Notes: generated from the sequence alone by a model not told the origin. 64,000 nucleotides of DNA from Streptomyces beigongshangae (GCF_019710745.1 NZ_JAHKJW010000037.1:1-64000); one strand, 5' to 3'. Positions 36,387 to 45,877 are shown, numbered from the stretch's first letter. Made by a program: numbers and translations.

Positions 36387-37004
36387 TCACCAACTCGGCC
36401 CGCGGACCGCCACGCGTTGGAGCAGCCCGTACGTGAACTCCGCCACGCAGTCCCGCCGTACGCCCGAGCCGTCCGGCGCCGTGAACGCCAGCCCCCACCG
36501 CGTCGGCGCCGTCCCCTCCAGCGGCCGGGCCGGGGCGAAGGCGCGGGCGACCTCGTCGACCGTGCAGGACCAGGGCGTCAGGTCGTCCAGGGAGCGCAGG
36601 TCCGGGGCGGCGGCGTCCGGCGCGCGGACCAGCCACTCGTTCCAGGCCGTGCCGCCCGGCGCCACCAGCACCTCGAAGCGGAGGTCCGGCCAGAGGGGGA
36701 CCGGCCACCGGAACGCCTCGCAGGACAGGTCGCCGAGCGTACGGGGCGTCACCGGCTCCGGCTCGCCCAGGACCGAGCGGAGGAGGGGGACCGTGCCCCG
36801 GCCCCGCGGCGCGTGCCGCACCGCCTGCCAGCGCCGGTTGGCCTCGCGCATCCGCGCGGCCGGGACGCCCAGTGCCTGGCGGGCGTCCTCCACGAGGTCC
36901 GCGTTGTGGTCGGCCATCCGGCGCAGCAGGACGAGCTGGAAGTCGAGGGGGGTGAGGGGGCCGGGGGACGCGTGGTCACCGGTCGGTCGCCTGGCTGGGG
37001 TCAT
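36387..37004 (-). CDS. Uncharacterised protein, last gene of the surface-glycan operon
   Basis: 205 residues, not recognised. It begins PLTPLDFQLVLLRRMADHNA, which predicts a helix, has a WQAVRHAPRGRGTVPLLRSV stretch, and ends RRDCVAEFTYGLLQRVAVRG, probably beta strands. No signal peptide or membrane segment is seen. The ATG at 37004 lies inside the 3' end of the FkbM-like methyltransferase gene (29-nt overlap), so it belongs to the same operon. Confidence 0.7.
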   Translation of the reverse strand: MTPARRPTGDHASPGPLTPLDFQLVLLRRMADHNADLVEDARQALGVPAARMREANRRWQAVRHAPRGRGTVPLLRSVLGEPEPVTPRTLGDLSCEAFRWPVPLWPDLRFEVLVAPGGTAWNEWLVRAPDAAAPDLRSLDDLTPWSCTVDEVARAFAPARPLEGTAPTRWGLAFTAPDGSGVRRDCVAEFTYGLLQRVAVRGPSW

Positions 37005-37839
37005 GCGTCCCATCGTTCCGTACCGGTCGTGCGTCCCGTGCGTCCCGCGTGTGCCGTGCGTGCCGCTCGCCGGGACGCCGGCCGTCGGGGAGGAAGAGCA
37101 CCGAGTTCACGTACCGGACGTACCCCGGCCTGCGGAAGGACAGCACCCTGCGCACCAGACCCTGCGCGGCCACGTGCGAGGTGCCCGCCTGATGGGCCGC
37201 CAGGTCGAAGGAGGCCAGCGGCAGCCAGGTGTCGCCGGGCAGTACCCAGCCCTCGTACCCCCGCTCGGCGAGGTGGGAGATCACCGGGTCGACGGGCTGG
37301 ATGCGGGTCTCCAGCTCGATGAACAGGGCGGGCCGGTCGCGGGTGACGAGGGTGTCGGCCCCGCGCAGCACCGCGAGCTCGTTGCCGTCGACGTCGATCT
37401 TGACGAAGCCGACGTCCCGGAGGTCCAGGCCGTCCAGGGTGAGGCAGCGGACGTCCAGCGCATGGGCGTGGATGTCCCGCCGGACGAGGGAGGAGACGCC
37501 CCGGTCGCCCCGGTCGCCGTGCGGCAGCCAGAGGCGGGCCGTGCCGGACCGGTCGCCGGCGGCGGCGTGGACGACCCGGACGTTCCCGGGGGCCGTGGCG
37601 GTGAGCAGCCGGGCCAGGTGCGGAACCGGCTCCACCGTCACCACGCGGCGGGCCCGGCCCGACAGCCGGTGGGTCCAGGGGCCGTACCAGCCGCCCACGT
37701 CCACGGCGGTGCCGCAGCCGGGCGGGCAGAGGTCGTCGAGCCGGGACAGTTCGGGCTCGAAGCGCGGATAGACGGACCGGGCGGCGGCGGCGACCAGCCG
37801 CACCGGCACGAAGCGTGCCAGACGGGCTGCCAGGGTCAT
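36976..37839 (-). CDS. FkbM-family methyltransferase
   Basis: 287 residues. The SAM-binding motif is GTAVDVGGWYGPWTHRLS (about 43-60), then RVVTVEPVPHLARLL and, as expected for FkbM enzymes, VGFVKIDVDGNELAVLRGAD (about 142-161). FkbM-type enzymes O-methylate sugars and polyketides. The start overlaps the stop of the Trm112-like gene (ATGA). In this operon it probably methylates a sugar of the glycan. An Arg/His/Asp-rich tail of about 25 residues follows the domain. Confidence 0.88.
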   Translation of the reverse strand: MTLAARLARFVPVRLVAAAARSVYPRFEPELSRLDDLCPPGCGTAVDVGGWYGPWTHRLSGRARRVVTVEPVPHLARLLTATAPGNVRVVHAAAGDRSGTARLWLPHGDRGDRGVSSLVRRDIHAHALDVRCLTLDGLDLRDVGFVKIDVDGNELAVLRGADTLVTRDRPALFIELETRIQPVDPVISHLAERGYEGWVLPGDTWLPLASFDLAAHQAGTSHVAAQGLVRRVLSFRRPGYVRYVNSVLFLPDGRRPGERHARHTRDARDARPVRNDGTHDPSQATDR

Positions 37840-38201
37840 GGCGTCCTCGTCCCGGGGCGCCGGGGCCCGTCGGGGGAGCCGCCGGTCCCGCCCCCGCTTC
37901 CGTTCCCGCCCTCGTTCCCGCCGATGCGCAGCAGCAGTTCCTCGTGTTCCTCGTCCGTCACCTGCTCGCCGGAGGACGGGAGGAGCTGCGGGATGCCGTC
38001 CACGATCGGATAGCGGCGGCGCAGCCGCGGGTTGTAGAGCGCGTGCCCGGTGCTCTCAGGGCTTCCGCCCTCCCCCTGGGCCCCGGTCTCCTTCCCGTTC
38101 CCGTTCCCGTTCGTGCTCGTGTTCGTGTTCGTGAGGAGGTGCAGCGGCCCCTTGTCCAGCGGGCACGCCAGTATCCTCAGCAGCGGATCGTCCGGGTTCA
38201 T
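37836..38201 (-). CDS. Trm112-like (UPF0434) small protein with a repeat-coded insertion
   Basis: 121 residues. The conserved parts are DDPLLRILACPLDKGPLHLL at the N-terminus and LYNPRLRRRYPIVDGIPQLL, which match Trm112/YcaR-type zinc-ribbon-like proteins; only one of the usual cysteines of the first pair is present (ACPLDKG). Between them is a 30-residue insertion rich in Asn, Thr and Gly coded by hexanucleotide repeats, and the C-terminal tail is Gly/Pro-rich. In other organisms such proteins activate methyltransferases, which suits the methyltransferases encoded around it. Its first 146 nt overlap the end of the EamA-type gene in another frame. Confidence 0.75.
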   Translation of the reverse strand: MNPDDPLLRILACPLDKGPLHLLTNTNTSTNGNGNGKETGAQGEGGSPESTGHALYNPRLRRRYPIVDGIPQLLPSSGEQVTDEEHEELLLRIGGNEGGNGSGGGTGGSPDGPRRPGTRTP

Positions 38202-39141
38202 GGTCGGTCAACTCCCTGTCGGACAACTCGGATGGCTCGGATGTCCCCGATGACGGGGCGGGGGACGGCGGATCGTGCTTCGGCATCGCGAGGAGCACGC
38301 AGACCGCGAGCGCCGTACCGCCGGTGCGCAGCGCCAGCCGCAGCGGGTCCCCGGGCAGCGACTCGCCGAACGCGAGCGTGCCGAGCACCGCCGTGAACAG
38401 GCAGCTCACCGTCGTGCAGACCGGCACGATCAGCGAGGCCCGGCAGCGTTGCAGCGCCGCCTGCGACATGACCAGGCCGAACACACCGGTGAACAGCAGG
38501 AGGTACGGGTACGGGGAGCGCAGCACACCGAGCACCGCGCCGCCGGGGCCGTCCCCGCCGAGGTGGCTCGACACCCCCTTGACGGCCAGCGAACTGACCC
38601 CGTACAGCAGGCCCACCGCCACGCCGTACTCGACGCCCGTCGTCGGCATGCGGTGCCGGTGGCGGGCACGGCGCTCGGCGGCCCCGTACAGCCAGACGCC
38701 CAGCGCCAGCGACGGCACGCAGACCAGCAGGATCAGCGGGGCCGGGGCGCTGCGGCCGACCGTGTCCGAGCCTTCTTCCAGGGACAGCACCACCATGAGG
38801 AGGGCGGCGAGGATCGCACCGAGCGCGTACCGCTCGCGGCCCGACGTCTCCTCGCCGAGCAGCACCGAGGAAAGCAGCACCAGGATCACGAGCCCGGCGA
38901 CGAAGAGGCCCTGCGCGGCGGCGATCGGCAGGGTGCGGTAGACGACGAGCTGCGCGCCGAAGCCCGAGGCCAGGGCGAGGGACCCGCCGATCCACAGCGG
39001 ACTGCCGAGCACCAGCCGCAGGAGCCGGGCGGGCCGGCGGACGCTCACCTCGGGCAGCGCCGCGAGCGCCCGTTTCTCCAGCACGAATCCGGCGCTGTAG
39101 AGCAGGTTCGCCACCAGAGCCGCCGCCACCCCCCACCACAC
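38056..39141 (-). CDS. EamA/DMT-superfamily membrane transporter
   Basis: 361 residues with about ten hydrophobic segments (for example VAAALVANLLYSAGFVLEK at the start, GLFVAGLVILVLLSSVLLGE, LILLVCVPSLALGVWLYG, TGGTALAVCVLLAM near 290). This is the drug/metabolite transporter layout; related small DMT proteins move lipid-linked sugars or polar metabolites. GTG 39141 is 3 nt from the stop of the upstream methyltransferase. The C-terminal 70 residues are cytoplasmic, charged, end in a (His-Glu)n/(Arg-Glu)n run and overlap the Trm112-like gene. The substrate is unknown; in this operon a glycan precursor is plausible. Confidence 0.85.
   Translation of the reverse strand: MWWGVAAALVANLLYSAGFVLEKRALAALPEVSVRRPARLLRLVLGSPLWIGGSLALASGFGAQLVVYRTLPIAAAQGLFVAGLVILVLLSSVLLGEETSGRERYALGAILAALLMVVLSLEEGSDTVGRSAPAPLILLVCVPSLALGVWLYGAAERRARHRHRMPTTGVEYGVAVGLLYGVSSLAVKGVSSHLGGDGPGGAVLGVLRSPYPYLLLFTGVFGLVMSQAALQRCRASLIVPVCTTVSCLFTAVLGTLAFGESLPGDPLRLALRTGGTALAVCVLLAMPKHDPPSPAPSSGTSEPSELSDRELTDHEPGRSAAEDTGVPAGQGAAAPPHEHEHEHEREREREGDRGPGGGRKP
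38095..38140. repeat. Hexanucleotide repeats read in two frames by overlapping genes
   Basis: Runs of GGGAAC and CGAACA-type units (on the minus strand) code His-Glu/Arg-Glu repeats at the end of the EamA-type protein and, in another frame, Asn-Thr/Asn-Gly repeats in the Trm112-like protein. Copy number is likely to vary without breaking either frame, because units are multiples of three. Confidence 0.65.
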
Positions 39142-39144
39142 GGT

Positions 39145-39885
39145 CTACGTCCTTCGCGCGTGCAGCAGCAGGATCGAGGCCATCGACGGGGCGCGGCACG
39201 CCAGCCGGTCCAGCGGGCGCAGCGGCCGGGGCACACCGTGGAAGGGCGCGCCCCGCAGCGCCACGACCTCGAAGCCCGACGCGGTCACGAACTCCCGCAG
39301 CGCACGGGCCGTGTAGAGCCGCAGGTGCCCCACCACCTCCGAGCCGGGGCGGCCGTGGATCGCACGCAGGCTCACCTCGGAGAAGACGGGCTGGACACCG
39401 GCGAGGAGCAGTGCGCGGTTGTACCAGGCGGCCAGGTTGGGGGTGGAGAGCATGAGGTGACCGCCGGGCCGCAGGATCCGGCGGATCTCGTCGAGCGCCG
39501 CGTCCGGGTCGACGAGGTGCTCGACGACCTCGCTGAACAGGACGGCGTCGGCGGATTCGGCCGCGAACGGCAGTCCTCCGTCGGTGAGTTCGCCGCGCAC
39601 CGCGTACGGGAGGCGGGTGCGGGCGCGTCTGAGGGCGTCCTGGGACCAGTCGACGCCGACGAGGTGGTGGCCGGCGAGGAGCGGGGCGGCCGTCGCGGCG
39701 GCGGTGCCGTCGCCGCAGCCGATGTCGACGACCGTGCGCGGACCGGCCGTGGCCGGGCCCAGCGCGGCGGCGAGCATCCGCGCCTGGCGCAGGCTGCGGG
39801 GTGTGCCCGAGGCGACCGGGACGGCCGGGTCCTCGTAGAAGTCCCGCAGCCCGTGCGGGGGACGGCGGGGCGGGGCCGTGGTCAT
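39145..39885 (-). CDS. Class I SAM-dependent methyltransferase
   Basis: 246 residues. SAM-binding motif I is TVVDIGCGDGTAAATAAPLL (about 50-69), then HLVGVDWSQDAL, then DAVLFSEVVEHLVDPDAAL and ILRPGGHLMLSTPN, typical of UbiE/Coq5-like methyltransferases. The C-terminal part is hydrophobic/aromatic. Start overlaps the stop of the upstream acyltransferase-like gene (ATGA). The substrate is unknown; one of three methyltransferases in this operon. Confidence 0.88.
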   Translation of the reverse strand: MTTAPPRRPPHGLRDFYEDPAVPVASGTPRSLRQARMLAAALGPATAGPRTVVDIGCGDGTAAATAAPLLAGHHLVGVDWSQDALRRARTRLPYAVRGELTDGGLPFAAESADAVLFSEVVEHLVDPDAALDEIRRILRPGGHLMLSTPNLAAWYNRALLLAGVQPVFSEVSLRAIHGRPGSEVVGHLRLYTARALREFVTASGFEVVALRGAPFHGVPRPLRPLDRLACRAPSMASILLLHARRT

Positions 39886-41270
39886 GGGGCACTTCCGGAG
39901 GGGCGGTCGGCGGGACGCTCCGGGGCGTGCTGCGTCGCGTGCAGGTAGTGCTCGAAGAGGTCGCGCAGGTGGCTGCCGTCGCCGTGGTTCAGCAGGGCGC
40001 GGGACCAGCGGAGCGCCACGTGCAGACGGCCCGCCGTGGAGGCCGTGGTCACCGTCAGCCCGCGCGGCATGCGGGCCGGCGCCGAGAACCACACCGCGTG
40101 CGCCCGCCCCGCCCCCTCCCCGAAGTCGAGGGCGTACGGGACGCGGCCTATGTTGCTCAGCAGGGTGGTCGACGTCCAAGGGCCGGCGGCCTTCCGCAGC
40201 CCTCTGGTGAACGCGGCCCGCCAGGCCACCGGGACCACCGGCGCCGTCAGCAGCGAGGCACCGTGCCCCAGTTGGGGACGCGACCGGGCCTTGAGGGCGC
40301 GGGTGCGGTCCGCGGTGCGGCGCAGCAGCCCGGCCATGTCGGACGCGTCCAGCTCCCCGGGGGCGAAGGGGACCTCGACCAGGCGGGTGCCGTTGCCGAT
40401 CGGCATGTCCGTGCCGCGGGAGCGGTCGTCCACCGGCATCGTGATGCGCAGCGGCCGCGGACGGGCGCCGTGCTCCCGGTTCCAGTGCGCGATCATCAGC
40501 GCGGTCGCCACCATGAGCTGGTCGTTCACGGTGTACGGGGCGCCCTCGGGCCGGCGCGGGACGCTCAGCTCGGTGACGAGCATGCCGTTGCCCTGGTGGC
40601 GGGAAGGCGTGGGGGCCCCGCGTGCCACCCGGGCGGGCGGCGCCCACGAGGAGGGGGTGTCCGGGACGCGCGGGGTCTCGGCGCCCGTACGGACCGGGGG
40701 CGCCGCCGGGGAGTTGTCCCGGCCGCCGTACAGCTCCGCCGCGGTGGCCAGGACCCGCAGACAGGCCGGACCGTCGAGGGCGGTGTGGTTGATGGTGAGG
40801 AACAGGACCGTGCCGCCGGGACCACCGGTATCGCGGGAACCACCGGTGCCGGCGGTCTCCGGCAGGCGGACGACCTCCAGCCGGACCGGTGGCGAGGCCG
40901 ACAGCGGTGGGGCGTCGCGCAGCGCCCTGTCCCGGGCGTGCTTCAGCGCGTCCCGGTCCGGTTCGGGGAACAGGACGGCCTCCACGTCGGCCGCCGGGGT
41001 GAGCTCCCACTCGTACCGCCTGCCGTACCAGGGGCGGGCCGCCTCGCGCACCATGATCCGGGGGTGGCGGTGCAGGGCCCGGGTGAACGCCCGGCGCAGG
41101 CGGTCCGGGTCGAGGCGGCCCGGGAGGTGGACCTCGATGTGGACGGTCTCCGGCTCCCCCTCCTGGAGGCAGTGCCGGGCGACCTCGTCCACCATGGGGA
41201 ACGGGATGCGGGCGGGCGGCCCCACGGGGCCGTCCGTGCCGTCGCGTGCCGGGTGGTCCAGCGCGGTCAT
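39882..41270 (-). CDS. Condensation-fold acyltransferase-like protein
   Basis: 462 residues with the fold blocks of NRPS C domains and PapA-type acyltransferases: HIEVHLPGRLDPDRLRRAFT near the N-terminus, the active site NHTALDGPA (about residue 156; HxxxDG is kept, but the first of the usual two histidines is asparagine), VNDQLMVATALMIAHWN, and ITMPVDDRSRGTDMPIGNGT. No carrier or A domain is attached. In a glycan operon with an AftD-like protein the likely role is acylation of a sugar or lipid, not peptide synthesis, but this is inferred. It overlaps both neighbours by ATGA. Confidence 0.8.
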   Translation of the reverse strand: MTALDHPARDGTDGPVGPPARIPFPMVDEVARHCLQEGEPETVHIEVHLPGRLDPDRLRRAFTRALHRHPRIMVREAARPWYGRRYEWELTPAADVEAVLFPEPDRDALKHARDRALRDAPPLSASPPVRLEVVRLPETAGTGGSRDTGGPGGTVLFLTINHTALDGPACLRVLATAAELYGGRDNSPAAPPVRTGAETPRVPDTPSSWAPPARVARGAPTPSRHQGNGMLVTELSVPRRPEGAPYTVNDQLMVATALMIAHWNREHGARPRPLRITMPVDDRSRGTDMPIGNGTRLVEVPFAPGELDASDMAGLLRRTADRTRALKARSRPQLGHGASLLTAPVVPVAWRAAFTRGLRKAAGPWTSTTLLSNIGRVPYALDFGEGAGRAHAVWFSAPARMPRGLTVTTASTAGRLHVALRWSRALLNHGDGSHLRDLFEHYLHATQHAPERPADRPSGSAP

Positions 41271-44200
41271 GCGGGGCCTCCTTCCTCCGTCCTCCTGCGG
41301 TCCTCGGGCGGCGCGGGCTCCCCGTCGCCCCCCGTTCTGCCGTCCCCCGTTCTGCCGCCCCCCGCTCCTCCGTCCCCCGCTCCTCCGGTCCCCGCCCCGC
41401 CGGGTTCCGGCTTGCGGAGCGGGATACGCAAGGTGGGCGGGTCGGGCCGGGCCCCAGGGCGCGGGTCGGGCAGGGGCCCGGGTGGCGGGACCCCCGGCCC
41501 GCGGGCCGGGACGGTCGGGCCGGACGCGGCCCGTGGCGGCTCCGTCGACGCGAAGGGGGGCGGCGGCGCCCCGGGTGCTCCGGGCGCCCCGGGGTTCGCG
41601 TTCTCCCCCTGCCGCCGGTACGGCGGCAGGGGTTCCGTCCGGGCCTCGGACCCCGGCGGCAGCGGCGCCGGCGCGCTCGTCCCCGGATGCGTGCCCACCT
41701 CCGGACGGGCACTCGCCCCCGGACGCCGGCCGCCCCGGCCGCCGCCGCCCCGCGTGCCGTACGAGGACTCGCCGACCGACACCAGACCCGCGAACAGGCC
41801 CACCAGGGACAGCAGTTGCGCCGTACGCCCGAACGCCCCGGCGCCCTCGGCGACCGGCTCCCCGGCCCCCGCCGCGGCGACGGCCCCGGCCCCCGCGAGT
41901 GCCAGGAACGCGAGAGGCACCAGCAGGGTGTGCCGCCGCCGGGCGAGCAGCGCGAGCAGCGGCACCAGCAGCGCGAGGAACCCGGCGATCACGATCCCCA
42001 CCAGGGTGAGCGCGACCGTGCCCAGGGCGGGGCCGGGAGCGGGCGGCGCCGGCGGGGGCCCGTCCGGGTTGGGCGAGTGCCGCCGGAACAGCACGAGCCC
42101 GGCCAGCACGAGGACCGCGAGCCCACCGCCGATCAGCCCGGCCTCGTACACCCTCGACGGCCCGTAGGAGAGCTTCACCGTGCCGCCCTCGCCCGCCGGG
42201 ATCCGCCAGCCCTGCTGCCAGCCGTCGAGCCGTACCGGATCGAGGGCGCGGCCGTTCAGCGTGGCCTCCCAGCCGTCGTTGAAGTTCTCGTACGTCGTCA
42301 GGTAGGAGGCCGCGCCCGAGCCGACGGTGACCTCGCGGCGGTCGCCGAGCCAGTCCCGTATGCCCAGTTCGCGGTCGAGTGCCGTGGGTGTGGTGACCGT
42401 GCCGCGGGTCAGCGTCACATCGGTGACGGCCAGCGGTCCGGCGTCGCCCGCCTCGACCCGGTGGGAGCCCGCGTCCAGCGGCAGCTCCGGGTCCGCGCGC
42501 CCTTCCTGGCAGAGGGTCAGTTCGACGGGCCGGCGCTCCATGAGGTCGCCGACCGTCCCCTTGGCGCCCGTCTCGTACAGCTCGTCGTCGACGGCGAGCG
42601 TCGGGCCCTCGCCGCAGGGCAGCTCGAAGGCGTGGGGGGAGTCCGGCTTCGGGGTGCGGTACTCCTCCAGGGCGGGGAGGTACACCTCGGTCAGGCCGAC
42701 CGGCAGTTGCAGGTCCTCGCCCGCGAGCGGGTGGTGGAGGGTCAGCGGGGCCGTCTCGGTGACGGTGACGTCGAGCCGGTCCGTGGTGATCGGGGCGAAG
42801 CGGACCATGCCGTTCTCGTCCACGCCGGCGGTCGTCGAGCCGTCCGGGGACTGGATGTTCACCTCGGTGGGCCGGGTGGACAGTCCGCCGGCCGCGGCGA
42901 GGACCATCTCGCGCACCTGCTTCTTCTCCGCCCAGCGCAGGCGGACGGTCGGGTCGTCCCCGGCGATCCAGGCGGTGGTCAGGTCGCCGTCGGTGAGGTT
43001 GCGCGGCGACAGACCGGTGCCCAGCCGGGCCGTCGAGCCGGCCGTCGCGACGATCCGGTCCCGCTGCTCGGGCGCGACGTCGTACAGCAGCGCGTCGAGC
43101 GGGCCGCCCGGTACGGGGACGGCGCTCGCCCTCACCGTGTACGTGCCGGCCGCCCGCGAGGTCCAGCGGCGGTGCAGCCCGGCCTCCGTGCCCGCCGGGG
43201 AGAGGCCGCCCGGGTCGGCGGCCCGGTGCAGGGAGACCGTCTCGGCGGCCGCGTCGGTGTCCTCGGCGTCCCTCGGGAGCCGCAGCAGCCGGGTCACCTG
43301 GACGTCCGGGACGCCGATCTCGGAGAAGCCCGCACCGGACAGACCGGGGCGGCGGGCCGTCGAGTCGACGACGGTCACCTTCAGCCAGTCCGTCATCCCC
43401 TCGGGGGCCCTGATGCGCTGGCGCGAGCCGTCGGCCCGGAGCGTGCTCGTCCGCGAACCGCGCTCGGTCTCCACGCGCACCCGGGTCGGCGCCGGGCGCA
43501 CGTTCTCCTGCGGCAGCGGGGTGACCCGGATCGACGGGGGGACCTCCGTCTCCTCGGTGAAGCCGATCCGCAGCCACTGCCCGTCCGCCGAGCCCGCCGA
43601 CCCCTCGGCCCACGCGGTGGCCGGGTCGCCGTCGAAGGCGTTCACCGGGTCGTACTGCGGCAGGTGGAACAGCCAGTTCCCGCTCGACGAGGCGGTCACC
43701 GAGCGCGCCCCGCGCAGCTCGGCCACCGTCTGGTGGCGTACCCCGTCCGTCGGCAGGATCTGGTGGGGCTTCTCGCCGGCGCCCTGGAGGCTGTCCGGCG
43801 GATTGCGCTCGCCGCGGGTGTACGTGTACGAGGTGTTGCCGTTGACCAGGCCGAACCGGGTGTCGGCGCGCCGCAGCCCGTCGCCCCTCACCTGGAGCGG
43901 GGAAGCGCCGAGACCGGGGTGGTTGTCGCCGGTCAGCACGGTCGCCCGGTCGCGCATCGCCGGGTCGGCGGACAGCGGCAGCAGCGCCTCGGGCCCGCCG
44001 GACACGACGGCCGTGTCCGCGACGGCCTTCAGCCCCGCCTGGCCGGGGCGCTCCACGCCGGCGCCCGCCGGCTCGTAGATCTCGACGGCCCGTTGCCGCG
44101 GGTACAGCCCCTCCACCTGGATCGGGGTGTCCTCCGCGATGCGCCCGCCCGTCATCACCGGGCCGCGGCCGGTGACGCGCCGGTAGCCGGACTCCTCCAG

Positions 44201-45877
44201 GGTCCGCTTCACGGTCGTGGTCGGCACGTAGCCGAGCTGGTCCGGGTCGAGGTCGTTGCGCACGACCACGTAGTGGACGCCCGCCCGGCCCAGGTAGTCC
44301 GCGAGGCCCGGCACCGCGCCGCCCGTCAGCAGGGCCTGCTCGACGGCGTCCATCGCGCGCCGGTTGCCCGGGGTGCCGAACGGCACGTAGTCCCGCTGGG
44401 CCCAGCGGGAGTCCGCCAGCACGTCCAGGGGCTGGTCGATGGGGGAGCCCCAGGTGTAGATGCCGTGCGCGGTGGCGGGCACGACGAGTGCGCGGGAGTC
44501 CGGGGAGTGCTTCTCCAGCCAGTCCGCCGTGGCCTTCCAGTACCTGGGCAGCTCCTGGAACGAACCCGGTTGCAGGATCGACCCGTTGAGGTACGGCCAG
44601 GCGAGACCGGGCAGGACGAGGACGGCCGCGGCCAGGGCCGCGTACCGGCGTCCGCGCACCGGCCGGGCGCCGTCGGCCCGGGCGGCGACCCCGACCAGAT
44701 GGGCCAGGCCGAGGACCAGCGCGAGCGCCAGACCGGTCTGGAACTTGTAGACGTTGCGGAACGGGACGAGCCAGCCGTCCAGCCAGCCCTGGACCGTCCC
44801 GTGGAAGGGCGCGCCGAACGGGCCGCCGTACCCGGCCAGGGTGATCAGCGCGACCGACAGCACGGTCAGCACCAGCCAGCGCCGCTCGGGCATGTCCCGG
44901 CGGGCCAGCCCGGCCAGGCCGAGACCGGCCGCCAGCGCCGAGGAGACGACGACGACCGCCGAGGCCGCCACGCTCCAGCCCGCGGGCAGCCATGCCTCGC
45001 CGAAGTGCAGGTAGGCGACCCAGTTGCCGGCGCCGCGCAGCGCCTCCGTGGCCGCCATGGTGTCCGTCGTGGTCCGCGCGTCCTCGATGTAGGGCAGGAA
45101 GTTCTCGCCGTGGACGCCCAGCAGCAGCAGCGGGACGACCCACCAGGCCGTCGCCAGGAGGACGCCCGGCACCCACCAGGTGATCAGCCCGCGCCGGCGC
45201 GGGCCGCGCGGCCGCGACAGCAGGTACAGGCCGACCGGCAGCAGGGAGGCCAGCGTGGAGGCCGCGTTCACGCCGCCCATGAAGGGGATGACCAGCGCCG
45301 AGCGCAGGGCGGCGACCCGGGCGCCGTACCGGTCGTCCGTCAGGGGCAGCAGCACCCACGGCAGGAAGGCGCCGGGCAGGGCGGCGGCCGAGGTCGAGCC
45401 GACGACGACCGTGAACACCGGCCACAGGGCGTACGCCAGCGCGCCCAGGAGCCGGGACGCGGAGTTGCCGACGCCCAGGCGCTCCGCGAACCGCAGCGCG
45501 CCCCAGAAGGCGACCGACACGATCAGCGACATCCACAGCCGCTCGGCCAGCCACACCGGCAGGTTCACCAGGTCGGTCAGCCAGTAGTACGGCAGCATCG
45601 GGAAGGCGTAGCCGACGTACTGGTCCGCGATGCCGCCGAAGCCGCCCTGGTCGTGCCAGAGCTGGCCCAGGTCGGACAGGAACCTCCGGGGGGCGAGCGC
45701 GACGCCGAGCTTCGTGTCGAAGGTCTGCCGGCCCGGGTCCACGGCGAGGAGGAGCACCAGGACCACGGCCCAGAACCCCAGCAGCCACCGCCTGGACCGC
45801 GGCCCCTGCGCGGGGCCGGGGTCCGGGGCGAGCGGGCGGGTGGTCGCCGGGGGAGGGGCCTGGACCGTGCTGGTCAT
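41267..45877 (-). CDS. AftD-like alpha-(1-3)-arabinofuranosyltransferase family membrane protein
   Basis: 1,536 residues. The first about 430 residues form a GT-C-type membrane domain (WLLGFWAVVLVLLLAVDPGR, then many segments, with the conserved VVGSTSAAALPGAFLPWVLL and VPFRNVYKFQTGLALALVLG). A large extracytoplasmic part (about 450-1290) contains two F5/8-type C-like beta domains (NAFDGDPATAWAEG, NLTDGDLTTAWIAG). Two membrane regions follow near 1300-1400 and the C-terminus is a Pro/Gly-rich tail of about 150 residues. In mycobacteria AftD adds branching arabinofuranose to arabinan. Streptomyces lack mycobacterial arabinogalactan, so the real sugar is unknown. Start and stop both overlap neighbours by ATGA. 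Confidence 0.9.
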   Translation of the reverse strand: MTSTVQAPPPATTRPLAPDPGPAQGPRSRRWLLGFWAVVLVLLLAVDPGRQTFDTKLGVALAPRRFLSDLGQLWHDQGGFGGIADQYVGYAFPMLPYYWLTDLVNLPVWLAERLWMSLIVSVAFWGALRFAERLGVGNSASRLLGALAYALWPVFTVVVGSTSAAALPGAFLPWVLLPLTDDRYGARVAALRSALVIPFMGGVNAASTLASLLPVGLYLLSRPRGPRRRGLITWWVPGVLLATAWWVVPLLLLGVHGENFLPYIEDARTTTDTMAATEALRGAGNWVAYLHFGEAWLPAGWSVAASAVVVVSSALAAGLGLAGLARRDMPERRWLVLTVLSVALITLAGYGGPFGAPFHGTVQGWLDGWLVPFRNVYKFQTGLALALVLGLAHLVGVAARADGARPVRGRRYAALAAAVLVLPGLAWPYLNGSILQPGSFQELPRYWKATADWLEKHSPDSRALVVPATAHGIYTWGSPIDQPLDVLADSRWAQRDYVPFGTPGNRRAMDAVEQALLTGGAVPGLADYLGRAGVHYVVVRNDLDPDQLGYVPTTTVKRTLEESGYRRVTGRGPVMTGGRIAEDTPIQVEGLYPRQRAVEIYEPAGAGVERPGQAGLKAVADTAVVSGGPEALLPLSADPAMRDRATVLTGDNHPGLGASPLQVRGDGLRRADTRFGLVNGNTSYTYTRGERNPPDSLQGAGEKPHQILPTDGVRHQTVAELRGARSVTASSSGNWLFHLPQYDPVNAFDGDPATAWAEGSAGSADGQWLRIGFTEETEVPPSIRVTPLPQENVRPAPTRVRVETERGSRTSTLRADGSRQRIRAPEGMTDWLKVTVVDSTARRPGLSGAGFSEIGVPDVQVTRLLRLPRDAEDTDAAAETVSLHRAADPGGLSPAGTEAGLHRRWTSRAAGTYTVRASAVPVPGGPLDALLYDVAPEQRDRIVATAGSTARLGTGLSPRNLTDGDLTTAWIAGDDPTVRLRWAEKKQVREMVLAAAGGLSTRPTEVNIQSPDGSTTAGVDENGMVRFAPITTDRLDVTVTETAPLTLHHPLAGEDLQLPVGLTEVYLPALEEYRTPKPDSPHAFELPCGEGPTLAVDDELYETGAKGTVGDLMERRPVELTLCQEGRADPELPLDAGSHRVEAGDAGPLAVTDVTLTRGTVTTPTALDRELGIRDWLGDRREVTVGSGAASYLTTYENFNDGWEATLNGRALDPVRLDGWQQGWRIPAGEGGTVKLSYGPSRVYEAGLIGGGLAVLVLAGLVLFRRHSPNPDGPPPAPPAPGPALGTVALTLVGIVIAGFLALLVPLLALLARRRHTLLVPLAFLALAGAGAVAAAGAGEPVAEGAGAFGRTAQLLSLVGLFAGLVSVGESSYGTRGGGGRGGRRPGASARPEVGTHPGTSAPAPLPPGSEARTEPLPPYRRQGENANPGAPGAPGAPPPPFASTEPPRAASGPTVPARGPGVPPPGPLPDPRPGARPDPPTLRIPLRKPEPGGAGTGGAGDGGAGGGRTGDGRTGGDGEPAPPEDRRRTEEGGPA

